Positions 25,621 to 35,819 of a stretch of 64,000 bases of DNA are shown here, piece by piece. Below the pieces are notes generated by a model. The model saw only the letters and a list, made by a program, of their open reading frames with translations, searched no databases and was not told where the DNA came from. Every line of letters starts with the position of its first letter. Within the stretch, counting starts at the first letter, position 1. The stretch comes from Chrysomallon squamiferum. Its lineage: Eukaryota; Mollusca; Gastropoda; Neomphalida; Peltospiridae. Position numbers and translations under genes: made by a program. The stretch covers positions 8,257,976 through 8,321,975 of the forward strand of contig CM022665.1 in the NCBI GenBank assembly GCA_012295275.1. The letters run 5' to 3'.

Positions 25621-28600
25621 ATAATAATTAAAAAAAAATTCAAATAAAAATAAGTAAATAAATAAATACTGTTTAAATTAAAGATTTTATATATTTTTAA
25701 ATTTTTCTTTTGTATAATTTTGTGATCTGATTTAGTTGAAATGCTTTCATAAGATTATACTACAAATAGTTAAATACTTGTGTTTAATTAGTAGCTTTTT
25801 GTTGTTGTTTAGTAACATGATGATGAAACTACTGGTATTTGGAAATACATACATGTAATTATTACAAACAAATCAGTTCTGTGTAATTCATTTTACTGAA
25901 ATGAAAATAAAACTTAACTCCATTCGAATCTTTCATTTATCACTCGGACCTCAGTTTTATTAATAACAAAATGATCCAACCAAAAGCTGCCTGTTGGCCA
26001 TTTTTATTTATATTTATTGCATCAAAAAACACAAAAAAAACCACGCAAAACAATAATATTAAAATTATATGCACAGTGAAATGACATCCTGCAATAAATG
26101 TCGTCGACTTATCGCTGGATATAATACAGATGTTTAAAAGGTAATAGAGTATTTGTTGATATCACCAGAAATATAGTTTAACAGACATTCAACTTTCTGT
26201 CTTTCAGCAAATTTTCAGATCAGTGATACACTGGACAATGGAAGAGCACAGTATCTCATAGATGGTGATTTTTTTGTTAATTATCTGAATATCAGTTTTG
26301 ACGTAATTAGATACTAATTAATTAAATATGCATGTATATATAAATACACGGATCTAGATATATATACATTTATACATACATTCACATATAGATATGTATG
26401 TATATGTGTGTGTGTGTGTGTATGTATTTTTGTATGTATGTATATATGTATAAATGTATGCATGTAAATACAAGCAAAAATATATTCATATATAACACAC
26501 ACATATATACGTATATATAAATACAAACACACGCACACAGACATAGATATATATATCTACTTTCACATACATGCATGTGTACATATAAAAAAAAAAAAAA
26601 AAACAGACATACATAGAATGAAGTACAACTATCATAAAACACGTATCTTCATAAGAACACAATGGTAAAGGTAAGTATTTAATTTAGACTTTAATTTTGT
26701 TTTGTTTGTGAAATATACTTGTAAATCCTGAATAATGAAAACCAGGTTGATTAGTGTTTCAGTACCATGGCATCAGAACAAGAGTTAAGATTCCTGTATT
26801 CTTATTCTTCGACATTTCTATCACTGACCGGGTTTACACAGTGATTAATTTAGAATTTTAATCAAGGATAGAAATATGATTAATGCAGAATGGGGGTTCA
26901 GTGAGTACAGGTTGCTGAGTCTCATGCCCGGAGGAAAACGAAGGTTTAAACGATGCTTTCAAAATGATTATGACACTGTTCACAATTTCTTGACGATTGC
27001 CTTACGTTCATGCTCAAAGTTTCTCATATAACTTTTATTTTCAGCCCATCGCTGAGTCATAGTGACATCATATGCATTTGACAATCGATAGATATTTAAA
27101 TGATCTAATGTCTACCGCACTGAGATAGTAGTCTATGTAAAACTCTGACCTCGCTATGATCTTTTCTCTAGACTCAAAATTTCTCACATAATTGGGGCTT
27201 CTAAGGTCTTTTGCGAACAAACGAATTTTGGTGTAGAGCTTTTTATTGCGTCGTCTGACATTTCTCGATACTCAGAATCACCCGTTCTTGTAATTGGTGA
27301 TCAGAATATTAAGAACCCATGGGATAGGAAAGAAGAAGTGGGCGGTCAAATACAAGTCTGGACTAAATTAATTGCTGTGAAGTAGTAACTAATTGCACTG
27401 AACAAGTGAATATATATGTATGGAAGATGTGTCATGCTTTAATGACAATTAAATTACCGTTAATTTGTAGTTTCGCCAAAATAAACTGAATGAACTTTGT
27501 TGGTAATCATTAATGAATCACTGATAGAATCAGTTAAATTTAAATCTGCTTTAGATATTATTAAAGCAAGTAAACAAATTCGTCAATCGTGAGGACCGGA
27601 AAACGTCGCTACATTGTTATACGATGATAACTTTAAACGTTAGACTTCTGTACAGAAATATTTATGTTTAATGTAACACGATATTTATATAAAGTTTACA
27701 GTTAATTTCTGTGAAGTGTTATATTTGGAGAAAGGCACTCTGATGTATGTGTGTCATTTCTGTAAGCGACGAATAGTGTTCTAGTGGTCCTTACTGATCA
27801 TTAACACATTAGTAGCTACACATGAGAGCAATGCAGAGTTAATACGTTTGATGTCACATACAATCATCCTTCAGTTGTCCTTGGCGGTGGTTCTATTTAA
27901 AATAAGAAGTACTTCGAACAAGCATAATCTAAAGTATGTGTATTTGTGTGGATGTAATTATGTAGGTAGGTAGGTAGGTAGGTATTATTTATTTATTTAT
28001 TTATGTAGTAATACCATAATAAAGATTTAACGTTCTATTATGACCATTTATAAACATGTGCTTGCAGTGAAGTAAAATATTTGTACACGGGCCACATATA
28101 TAATTATAGAGGTTTTAGGCAGAAAATGTAATACATATTGCAACGCGATGAACAATAAACCTAGCGAAAAACGTTTTTAAAATGACAGCTTCATTTCGCC
28201 AAGCAACTCAGTATTGGTGCCAGTAAGTATGACTAGACAGAATGCTGCTTTTTGTTTTCTACTTATCTCAGTTAATACCCTGTCTCTAACCAGTCCTGAA
28301 AAGTGTTGTATATAAAAATGAAAGGCTGTTAAAAGTCAATGAGTTGATCAGTTAATGCTTTAGCTGATAATACACGACGTAGGGCAGTTTATTTTAAACA
28401 TGTAGAAGCCCTATTGGTAAATGGCAGAAGTGTTTGAGAGAGTTACGTGGGCACTGCAGCTCCGAGTTCATTTACATATAGTGTGTAAGTTCAAAAAAAG
28501 AGATGTCTTGTTGGTTAGTGTGAATGCCAGAAACAAAACACACACACACACGCACGCACGCACGCACACACACACACATATTACAATTTTTCGCCTTATA

Positions 28601-29980
28601 TTGAATATTATGCATTATATGACTTTAGATATTAGTAAATGAAATTATTACTATATTAATGTTTCAGCTTACACGAACCGTCTCCTAGAGGGCATGTTCA
28701 GTAAACGATCAGATGATCGTCTGACCGAAGAGCAAACGTGGATTCTTAAAACTCGTCTTAAAGGATTGTATGCTTATTTGAAAAATCATCCAGCATTAAT
28801 GGACAGAAGATTTCAAGTTGGTTCCCGAAAACCAGAAATCCCAAAGAGAAGAGAGGTGTGAATTTGTATTACTTTTTCTGATATCTAATGGATGCATGTT
28901 TGTTTTGAAACAGTGTTATGGAATTATTAATAAATTATTTTACTAAACATAAAATACTCTATCAAGCATTATCAAATGTCTTAACCGATTTAATCCCGAC
29001 ACCATGCCATTTTTAAAATAAAATAAAAATTATATTTATTTAAATCAATGGTGCCTCGTACTTCGAACGATCACAGTTCGAAATTTAAATTCGAGTACCA
29101 AATGATTCGGAATTCAAACGATGAATTATATGTTGCAACTGCACGCGCAGTTAAAAAGTGCCATCTGGTGTGCACCCTGTTTTTCTTCCCTCGCTCTCGA
29201 TGTGACCGTGTATTTTGCTTTCTCAGGTGTTTTCAGAGCTTTTTTGGCTTTATTTTTGATTTCATATATACTCCTATCTAGTAAGCGTAGCATCCAAGAA
29301 AAGTGTGGAAGCAAATGCAATTTTTTAAACTTAAACTATATTTACTTATTTTATTTATTGTTTTAATTTATTATTTCGAGGATTCAGTTGTGTTATTCAT
29401 ATCTCAAATTATGTATATTTGCTGTCATAAAAATAATTATTGTTTAGGGTCTGGGAACCGATCAATTCACTTTCCATTATTTTTAATCGGTAAAACTGAT
29501 TCAAACTTCAAATAGTTGGGAGTTCGACAGCCACCTGAAACGGATTAAATTAGAAGTAGGCGGCAAGACTGTATTTATTTATTTATTAATATTATTATCA
29601 AACATAAGCAACTCCTCCATATAACATTGTTCAAGCATAGTGTTAAATCTTTCTTTTAAGACTGACAAGCCCTAACGCATTTTTACCCAGTTACCAATTA
29701 AACGTTAAATAAATTTTTATTTCAGAAACGTCTTTACGAGCATTCACTAGCTCAGCCAGTTTGTCCTTCAGTAACAGAATGGCGACAGCTACGATCTGCA
29801 CTTGATATGAATGACACAGAAGTAGAAGTATTGCAGCCTCAAGGGCCTGCAGGCCAGCAGTGGTTTTATACAGTCCGATGCAACAATGAACACGAACAAA
29901 TGCTAGATCCAGAATGTCCTTTCTGTTGTAGAGGAATCCGAAGGAGCAGGTAACAGTCAGCCCAGCATTTGTATACTTGT

Positions 29981-30018
<38 letters not shown>

Positions 30019-30502
30019 TTTGTTTATTATCATTATTATTTTAAATTACAAAGTACTGATAGAAAGCTGAGACTGATGAGGAAATGCATTTACACAACTG
30101 GTGTTGTATCTTATATTTTCTTATTTTCAATGATAACGAAACAGCTAAGGCGTGATTTGTTCCACAACTAGCTATCAGTAAACCAACTGGGCTATTTTCA
30201 ACCACAGGTAGTTTTTAATGATTGATTTATCAAAGGCCCTTATATGAAATGTTTTAAACAAAACAAAACAAGTGATAGCTACTTTCATAATCTGTATAAT
30301 TATGCCATTTAATTGTATATATCATTAACTTAAAATAACATATTTCTTCTTTCTGTTCTTTAGATATTCATCTCGGTGTATAACAATGAAATCCTATGTT
30401 ATGGCACTCATTAAAAGACCCGGGGATACTGAATTTGACTGGAACTGGATTCAAGTGGATTCTAGCTGTAACTGTGCAATTTCAGATAATCTTCTTCGTT
30501 AA
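16589..30502 (+). CDS. Prepro-neurotrophin-like secreted cystine-knot growth factor (complete)
   Basis: Six spliced exons encode 248 residues. Residues 1-25 are a signal peptide (hydrophobic LLKQVILGLLLFYSVA, cleavage plausible after SVA). Residues 26-130 are a prodomain ending PKRREKR, with the furin-type site R-E-K-R. Residues 131-248 are a 118-residue mature domain. Neurotrophin hallmarks in order are VCPSVTEW, WFYTVRC, CRGIRRSRYSSRC and WIQVDSSCNC, matching the NGF/BDNF pattern VCxSxSxW, FFETKC, CRGIDxxHWNSxC and FIRIDTxCVC. Cysteines of the mature domain are 11, 50, 62, 65, 66, 78, 108 and 110. Six correspond to the knot; 62 and 65 are extra. One N-glycosylation sequon (NDT) lies at mature residue 27. 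Neurotrophins act as secreted dimers on Trk and p75-type receptors in nervous-system growth and plasticity; that role here is inferred from homology. Spätzle, the insect relative, is less similar in the CRGI and C-x-C regions. Confidence 0.93.
16855..16907. repeat. (AT)n microsatellite
   Basis: About 26 AT units, 190 bp inside neurotrophin intron 1. Confidence 0.95.
18740..19000. repeat. TAC/TCC-rich imperfect microsatellite
   Basis: Mixed TAC, TCC and TTC triplets with interruptions. Confidence 0.85.
19642..19803. repeat. (AAT)n ... (ATT)n pair
   Basis: AAT tract at about 19642-19680, ACT/GCT-rich middle and ATT tract at 19771-19803. The outer tracts are complementary. Confidence 0.9.
20504..20590. 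repeat. (TC)n(TA)n compound microsatellite
   Basis: About 55 bases of TC/CT, then about 32 bases of TA. Confidence 0.97.
20877..21065. repeat. CA/CG, CTAT and ATAC compound tract
   Basis: Successive CACACG, CTAT and CATA motifs. Confidence 0.9.
21545..21611. repeat. Long poly-T run
   Basis: About 66 bases of T with a single C interruption. Confidence 0.95.
21952..22040. repeat. (AAT)n(AATA)n microsatellite
   Basis: AAT units with some AGT variants, then AATA. Confidence 0.93.
23240..23740. repeat. Diverged tandem array, period about 68 bp (minisatellite)
   Basis: A phrase of the form 'agttctacagttntacacagcttattagtaac' followed by 'aattcatgtcagtagat.gttttgtcttac' recurs about seven times with many differences. 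Landmarks resembling catgtcag-(t)aga(t) fall near 23281, 23350, 23414, 23482, 23551, 23596 and 23668, mostly 64-72 bases apart. It lies within neurotrophin intron 1. Confidence 0.65.
24401..24444. repeat. (TG)n microsatellite
   Basis: About 21 TG units within a longer TATG/TGTG-rich stretch (24303-24450). Confidence 0.95.
24591..24680. repeat. (ATT)n microsatellite
   Basis: ATT units end in AGT variants 23 bases before the acceptor of neurotrophin exon 2. Confidence 0.95.
24797..24836. repeat. (AAAC)n microsatellite
   Basis: About nine AAAC units, 30 bp after neurotrophin exon 2. Confidence 0.93.
25579..25614. repeat. (TA)n microsatellite
   Basis: About 18 TA units in neurotrophin intron 2. 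Confidence 0.95.
26331..26600. repeat. TA/TG/CA/ATAC compound tract and poly-A
   Basis: Starts about 65 bp after neurotrophin exon 3. Many purine-pyrimidine alternations, ending in 16 A. Confidence 0.9.
27961..27986. repeat. (GTAG)n microsatellite
   Basis: Six units of GTAG in neurotrophin intron 3. Confidence 0.9.
28538..28579. repeat. (CA)n with CG interruptions
   Basis: CA/CG alternation 90 bp upstream of neurotrophin exon 4. Confidence 0.93.
29046..29571. mobile_element. Non-autonomous pogo/Tigger-like DNA transposon (MITE), decayed
   Basis: The left end reads caatggtgcctcgtacttcg and continues with several TTCGAA-type words. The right end, read in reverse, gives cagtcttgccgcctacttct, then further degenerate TTCGAA-like words. 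This matches the terminal layout I know from pogo/Tigger MITEs (CAGTGGTGCCTCG..TTCGAAC termini, and an internal 'CTGGGAACCGAT.AATT' segment seen here at about 29450). The right end is followed by TA, the usual target duplication. The left end abuts AT, so that duplication has decayed. About 526 bp long, it has no transposase and sits in neurotrophin intron 4. Open frames inside it are by-products. Confidence 0.6.
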
Positions 30503-30528
30503 GTGATATAAAATGAATGTAAACAGCA

Positions 30529-30534
30529 AATAAA
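30529..30534 (+). promoter_or_regulatory. Candidate polyadenylation signal of the neurotrophin gene
   Basis: AATAAA lies 27 bases after the TAA stop. It is followed within about 25-50 bases by a U/GU-rich tract (ttttatatatattgtgtttatgtatgtgt), the usual arrangement for cleavage and polyadenylation. If used, the 3' UTR is very short. Other hexamers further downstream are possible. Confidence 0.5.
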
Positions 30535-33500
30535 CACAGTGCTGGTTTTATATATATTGTGTTTATGTATGTGTATCAGTTTTTGTTTTTCTTTGCACTG
30601 TTTATTACACAACTGTTTTTTCAGTAGAATTATATTTGTGCAGTTACACAAAATGTTGTGCTCTGAAAGTCAGTCCTAATATATTCATATTCTTTATAGT
30701 ACTTAGAAAAATGGTTTAATTTTAAAAAGACTTTTAATTTCATAATTAGTTGTGAATTTATTGTAAATATCAAAATGAACTTACAAATTAAGATCATTTT
30801 AAAAATTAGTAAATCCACTGGATGGCACATAGAAGTAAATGCTATGTTTTAACAAGTTACTTTTGTTGTAACAGAGAGATTATGTTTTTGTTTTTAATTT
30901 TCTTTTTATACATTTTCATCTAACATCACCCGTAAACAGATATATACAAGTTACAGTAGTTTTCACCTTGTAACGAGTGACCTGAAGTCAATACTCTGGA
31001 GTGCTCATCAATATTGAAACCAGTTTAAAATGAACAAAATATTTCTGTACAAGATAATTAAAGGAGCATGCCTTAAATACTCCTGTTTAAATGCAAATAT
31101 ATTTTATAGTTGTCTGTATAACCATTTAGTTTTCTCAGTTCACCAAGTATATACGCATACAGTATCAAAACTGATATTTTAACCGCTGCGGTAGACAGAA
31201 ACCAAATCAAATATTCATGTTCATGTCAACATCCACTGTTCTTCAAGACTGCACTGTGAATGTACTGTAAATTGTTTTATAGACAGATGAAGAAGAAGAA
31301 GAAAAAAATACAAATATATATTTTGGTGTCAAACACTGTACTGCAATATATTATTGTTACATGCTGTTTGAACACTACTTTTCCAAAATTTCAAAAAATC
31401 ATATTTCAAGTTTACACAATAGTGATAGCTTGTAATAATATCTGGCTGGTACATTGTACACAAACTTTATTTCAACTTTAAATTATTAAAAATATTATAT
31501 TAAACTACATAAAGGCTATGAAATATAAATATACTGCCTATCTTCTCATATTCCAAAATTTTAAAACTTCTGGAGTCTGAGCATATTCTGGTCCAAAGCA
31601 TTTTGAATAGGGAAGCATTTTGAAAATATTATATCCAAAATCTAGTCCTTAAATATATCAATTATAAAATCTTTTTCTGAATTTACAATGTTTCAACAAA
31701 ATATGTTGGGGCAAAAGTACACTTAGTAATAATAATCATGAGGTACAATAAACTTGACAAGAAACACATGTCTATCTTAAAACAGATGACATAATTTTAA
31801 CAGATTTTCTCTGAATTTTTTCTCATCAAGTTAAAAATAAATAAAATAAAATAAAATAAAAATTTACATGAGAATGTCAAAAGCTGACAAGTAAAGATTA
31901 GTAATTCTGAATTTCAGATACAACTTCAGTAATCCATTTTTTAATTTTAATACCTATAATGTACAAAAAGAAACTGTGACACAAGCAGGCCCACTGCAAA
32001 CATTCATGATTATGTGTGCTGTGGTGAAAGAAGAAATTTCTTCTTTTTTATTTTATATATACTGTTCATTTTTGTTGATGTCTGCTCACTTTATGGACTA
32101 AGAATTAAATTTATTCAAAAGCTTCTCTTTTTATGTATTCTTTAAGCTCTAATTTACATGTTTTAAAGTTAATTTAAAAAGTTGATAATCAGGCAGTTTT
32201 GTTCTATTATTGTTACTTTAAATTAATATTTACAAAAATTTAAAATCATGAACATATTCAGAAGGACATGAAGAAGATAGAGATTATTTGAAATTCCTTT
32301 CATAATTTACAGTTCTGAATTAAAGTGAAACATAAAAACCTTGTGGAACAACTGTTTTTGTTTGTTTTGTTGTTGTTGTTTTTGTGTGTGGGTTTTTTTT
32401 TTTTTTTTTTAAAAGTACTAAAACAAAATAGTTCACAAAAGTTTGAGTTCTTTTATTTTTATTATTAAACTTTGTGAAGAATGACAGGCATCAATGACCC
32501 CAAAATGCAAAGAAAGTACTACAAAAAATTCCAATTCAATTTAGAAAATGTCCCCAGTTTCCACTGTTATTCATATTATACAGAAGTAATGAATTAACCA
32601 AGACTTAGTTTTGCATGGAAGAAACAGAGCACAGAAACTTAGATTTATCATGTAAGTATCTAATAATGGGAAAAAGGGAAATTTTTTCTGATAAATAATA
32701 TGACATGTGCATTTAAGAAAACTTTTCATTTTATATATATAGATATATATATATATAATATATATATAACAACATTTTATATATATCTCACAGTCAATGT
32801 CTATATAAACCTTATATCTCAACATAAATTACAAATACTGGAAAAAAGAAATGAAATACAAACATGGAAGTAGCAAAATGTGAAAATGACAATGCAATTC
32901 AATCTGAAAAATGAAGCATGAAGCTTGTCAGTTGGGTACACAACAAGATTTGTTCATCAATTTCTACTACCATATATTCATTCAGGCACTGTCCTGAAAA
33001 AGGTAAGTAAATTATGCAAATATATATGGGTTTTATTAATGTCTGCCATAAAGTTAAACGTTTACTAAAACATATCAAGGCAGACACTCTTACAGCATTG
33101 TCTACAGTTACACTTCATTCTACTCAAAGATGATTAATAATCAACAACAATACAGTATCCCCAGAAATATAAAACAAGAAATATTTATAATAATAACAAA
33201 AAAAAATTAAAAAAAATTAGGAAGATGAAAAATCAACCTATCTTTCAGCATCACTCAAGATTATCAAAATTAAGATCATAAAAATATGAATAAAACATAA
33301 AAAGAAAATGCAATTTGATTTGATATTTTAACTGTACATGAAAAATAACATATTTATATAGTTTACCCGTAAAACTAATTTACTAATCTAGCAATCTAAG
33401 TGTTCTTTTGCCACAACCTGGCATATTAACAACTGAAATCATAATGCAGTATGAATTCTCTACAAGGATATTTCATTTAACATTAACATCTTACTACAAC

Positions 33501-34361
33501 CACATTACTGATAACTGATGCCTTACATTTCAATAAACAATTCATAATTACATGGGACAAAAATGACTGAACATTTAACACTTGATAAAAAAAAAATGCA
33601 TCTGAATTCATAAAGCAATATGTGGCATTTTTTATTTTATCTATGCTGAAAATATTATAAAATTAAAAAATCAATTGTTTTCAATATGAAAACTTTTTTC
33701 TTTTATTTGTTGTTGTTTTGAGTTAACAATTACATGTGCAAACCTAAATATAACATTATATAGTTATAATATCTGCATAAAGTTGTTTTCAGTCCAATTT
33801 AGAGTTCTGGTATAAATGTCCAAGCTGGTAGATCAAACTACAACATTAATATTAATTTTTAACACTATTTGCTGAAATAAAATTTCCAGCATAACTGTCT
33901 AATTACAAGATACAGAATTTTGACAGTCCGAAACACTGAACAAAAATTTACATAGATCAACATTTACAATTTTTATGGAATCAAAGTCTTACTTTCAAAA
34001 CATTTTTCTAATTGGAATGGTGCCAAGTAAAATAGATTTTACAGTAGCAACATTCCAAACCAAAACCCAACGCAACAAAAGCATATTGTAGTCATTAACT
34101 AGTGAAACAAATTACAATATTTGCAAAAGCCTAAATATACTACATACCTTAATAAACTGAAATCAAACTGAACTCAGTTGTTTTCTCCTCAACTTCATAT
34201 ATGATAACAGTTAATTTTTTTTTTTTTTTGTAATTTTTTTTTTAAATTAAAAGAAATATACCATTAATAAAGCATAAAAAATGAAAGTACATAGATACAT
34301 GTACATATATATATATATATATATTATATATAATATATATTTATGTGTGTGTGTGGTGTAC

Positions 34362-34405
<44 letters not shown>

Positions 34406-35819
34406 ACCCATACACACACACATACACAGTTTTCATCAGTGAAGTTGTTTAAGTAATTAAAAAGACAAGTACTTTGTGTCAAATAATTTGTTTCAGAAGT
34501 ATTTGGTTAATCATATTAATACATTAATCCACAAACAAACTACTAATTAACAATACATTTATTCCTGTAACTTTCAGTTTTATTTTCACAGTTAACTGTA
34601 TCATGTTAAAATAAACATTTAAATATGACTTCCAGAACACTTTAAAATGAAGAAAGGTGACAGGTTGGTGTTCTATTTCCTTAAAGAAGTATACAGGTGG
34701 CAATATGTAAGACAAATAAAATAGTCTATTCACAGATCATAGTCACCAACATCTCTGCTTTCTAAATCTCTCAGTTATTTACTGTAACATTACAATGAAA
34801 AAGGTTTAAGGTTCAAGATAATTTTTTGCTTGTTTTTAATTTAATACTTTATAAAATTAGACAATGACTGATCATATGTGGATTAAATATTTTTGGCAGG
34901 TGAAATAAAATAAAAATTTAAAAATCATTAAATAATTAACCCTTTGGCTAATAATGGTAAAAATGAAGCTAGCCTTGAAGGTTGGTGTAATTTTGGGAAA
35001 TTTATCTTATTTAATTATATGGGCTGCCACAAACTGTTTGGTTGGTATGAATCAAAGAATATCAGCCCAAATGGTTAATACATATACATCAAAACAACCA
35101 AATCAGAACATGCAACAGTCAATGCTGCAATGCTGTAATTTTTATCAGGAAAATCAGTTTAAAATGTTCATGAGAATCAAATTCTGTTTATAATGCATCT
35201 GACCATTATGCAATTTTACGAATTATGCTGTAATAAATCATTTTAAATTATATTTAGATATGTAATACAGCATTAAACTACTAGATACCAATTAAACTGA
35301 ATGTGTTACCAGAAATGTAAAAAATGAATTTCTAAAATCCATCTGGAAAAATGACTAAATTTCAATTTCATTTACAAGACATTTGGTAATCATTACGAAT
35401 TAGGTAAATACTGGTTACATTAACCTACAAACTTTGCAGCACCAAATGCAATAACTTAATTTTACATGTAATGCATGATGGCAAGTGCTCAAAAAGAGCA
35501 TATGCAAATAACAATGAAATGCTAATACAAGAAAATAGGTATGGTAAAAATGAGAAAAATATCAAACATTTAAAAAAACACTGTCAGTATTTCAGTTCTG
35601 AATTTCCACATCAGTTCTGTTATGGAGGAGATGCAGCATCTAACAGCAAGGTAAAAAGCTGATGGCACATGTAAACAATGGTAGATTCAAACATTGACTG
35701 ACCTAGAACCTTTTAGTGAATTTCTAAAAGGTAGAGTTTTTTTATGTTGATGATTTATAAATGATGTTGTATAGGCAGTACAGAGCCGATTCTCTTTCCT
35801 GTTAACCAAGTGATCCTGC
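30535..35819. other. Intergenic region between convergent neurotrophin and ARID2 genes, probably including the ARID2 3' UTR
   Basis: No coding sequence was recognised. Apart from a compound TA/GT tract at 34296-34397, this stretch is poor in microsatellites compared with the first 29 kb. The plus strand is A-rich over long distances, so an ARID2 transcript would be U-rich here, as long 3' UTRs often are. The ARID2 cleavage site could not be fixed because TTTATT (AATAAA on the minus strand) occurs several times, for example at 34558-34563. Confidence 0.4.
34296..34397. repeat. TA/TG compound microsatellite
   Basis: TA, TG and TA blocks; the only sizeable microsatellite in 31-36 kb. Confidence 0.93.

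Larger units (their letters stand above)
16589..30502 (+). other. Exon map of the neurotrophin gene
   Basis: Coding exons are 16589-16664, 24704-24766, 26208-26264, 28668-28855, 29726-29949 and 30364-30502 (TAA at 30500-30502). Donors in order are gtaaga, gtaaga, gtgatt, gtgtga and gtaaca; acceptors are ttcag, ttcag, ttcag, ttcag and tttag. Coding lengths of 76, 63, 57, 188, 224 and 139 bp sum to 747, a multiple of three, and every junction codon reads through. Exon 1 carries only the signal peptide. Exons 2-4 carry the prodomain. The exon 4/5 junction falls inside the R-E|K-R processing site. The exon 5/6 junction falls inside the cystine knot, between cysteines 66 and 78. The first intron is 8.0 kb. 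Exons 2 and 3 are very small and rest on phase continuity plus splice signals, so they are slightly less certain than exons 4-6. Confidence 0.88.

Noticed and set aside
29048-29366. Overlapping frames of 64-81 residues in neurotrophin intron 4
   Set aside because: They lie inside the pogo-like MITE and disagree with each other; no transposase motif.
29726-30502. Spätzle (Toll ligand) instead of neurotrophin
   Set aside because: The CRGI motif, VCxSVxxW start, QVDSSCNC end and 12-residue spacing between third and fourth knot cysteines all favour NGF-type neurotrophins, although the extra cysteines leave an intermediate position open.
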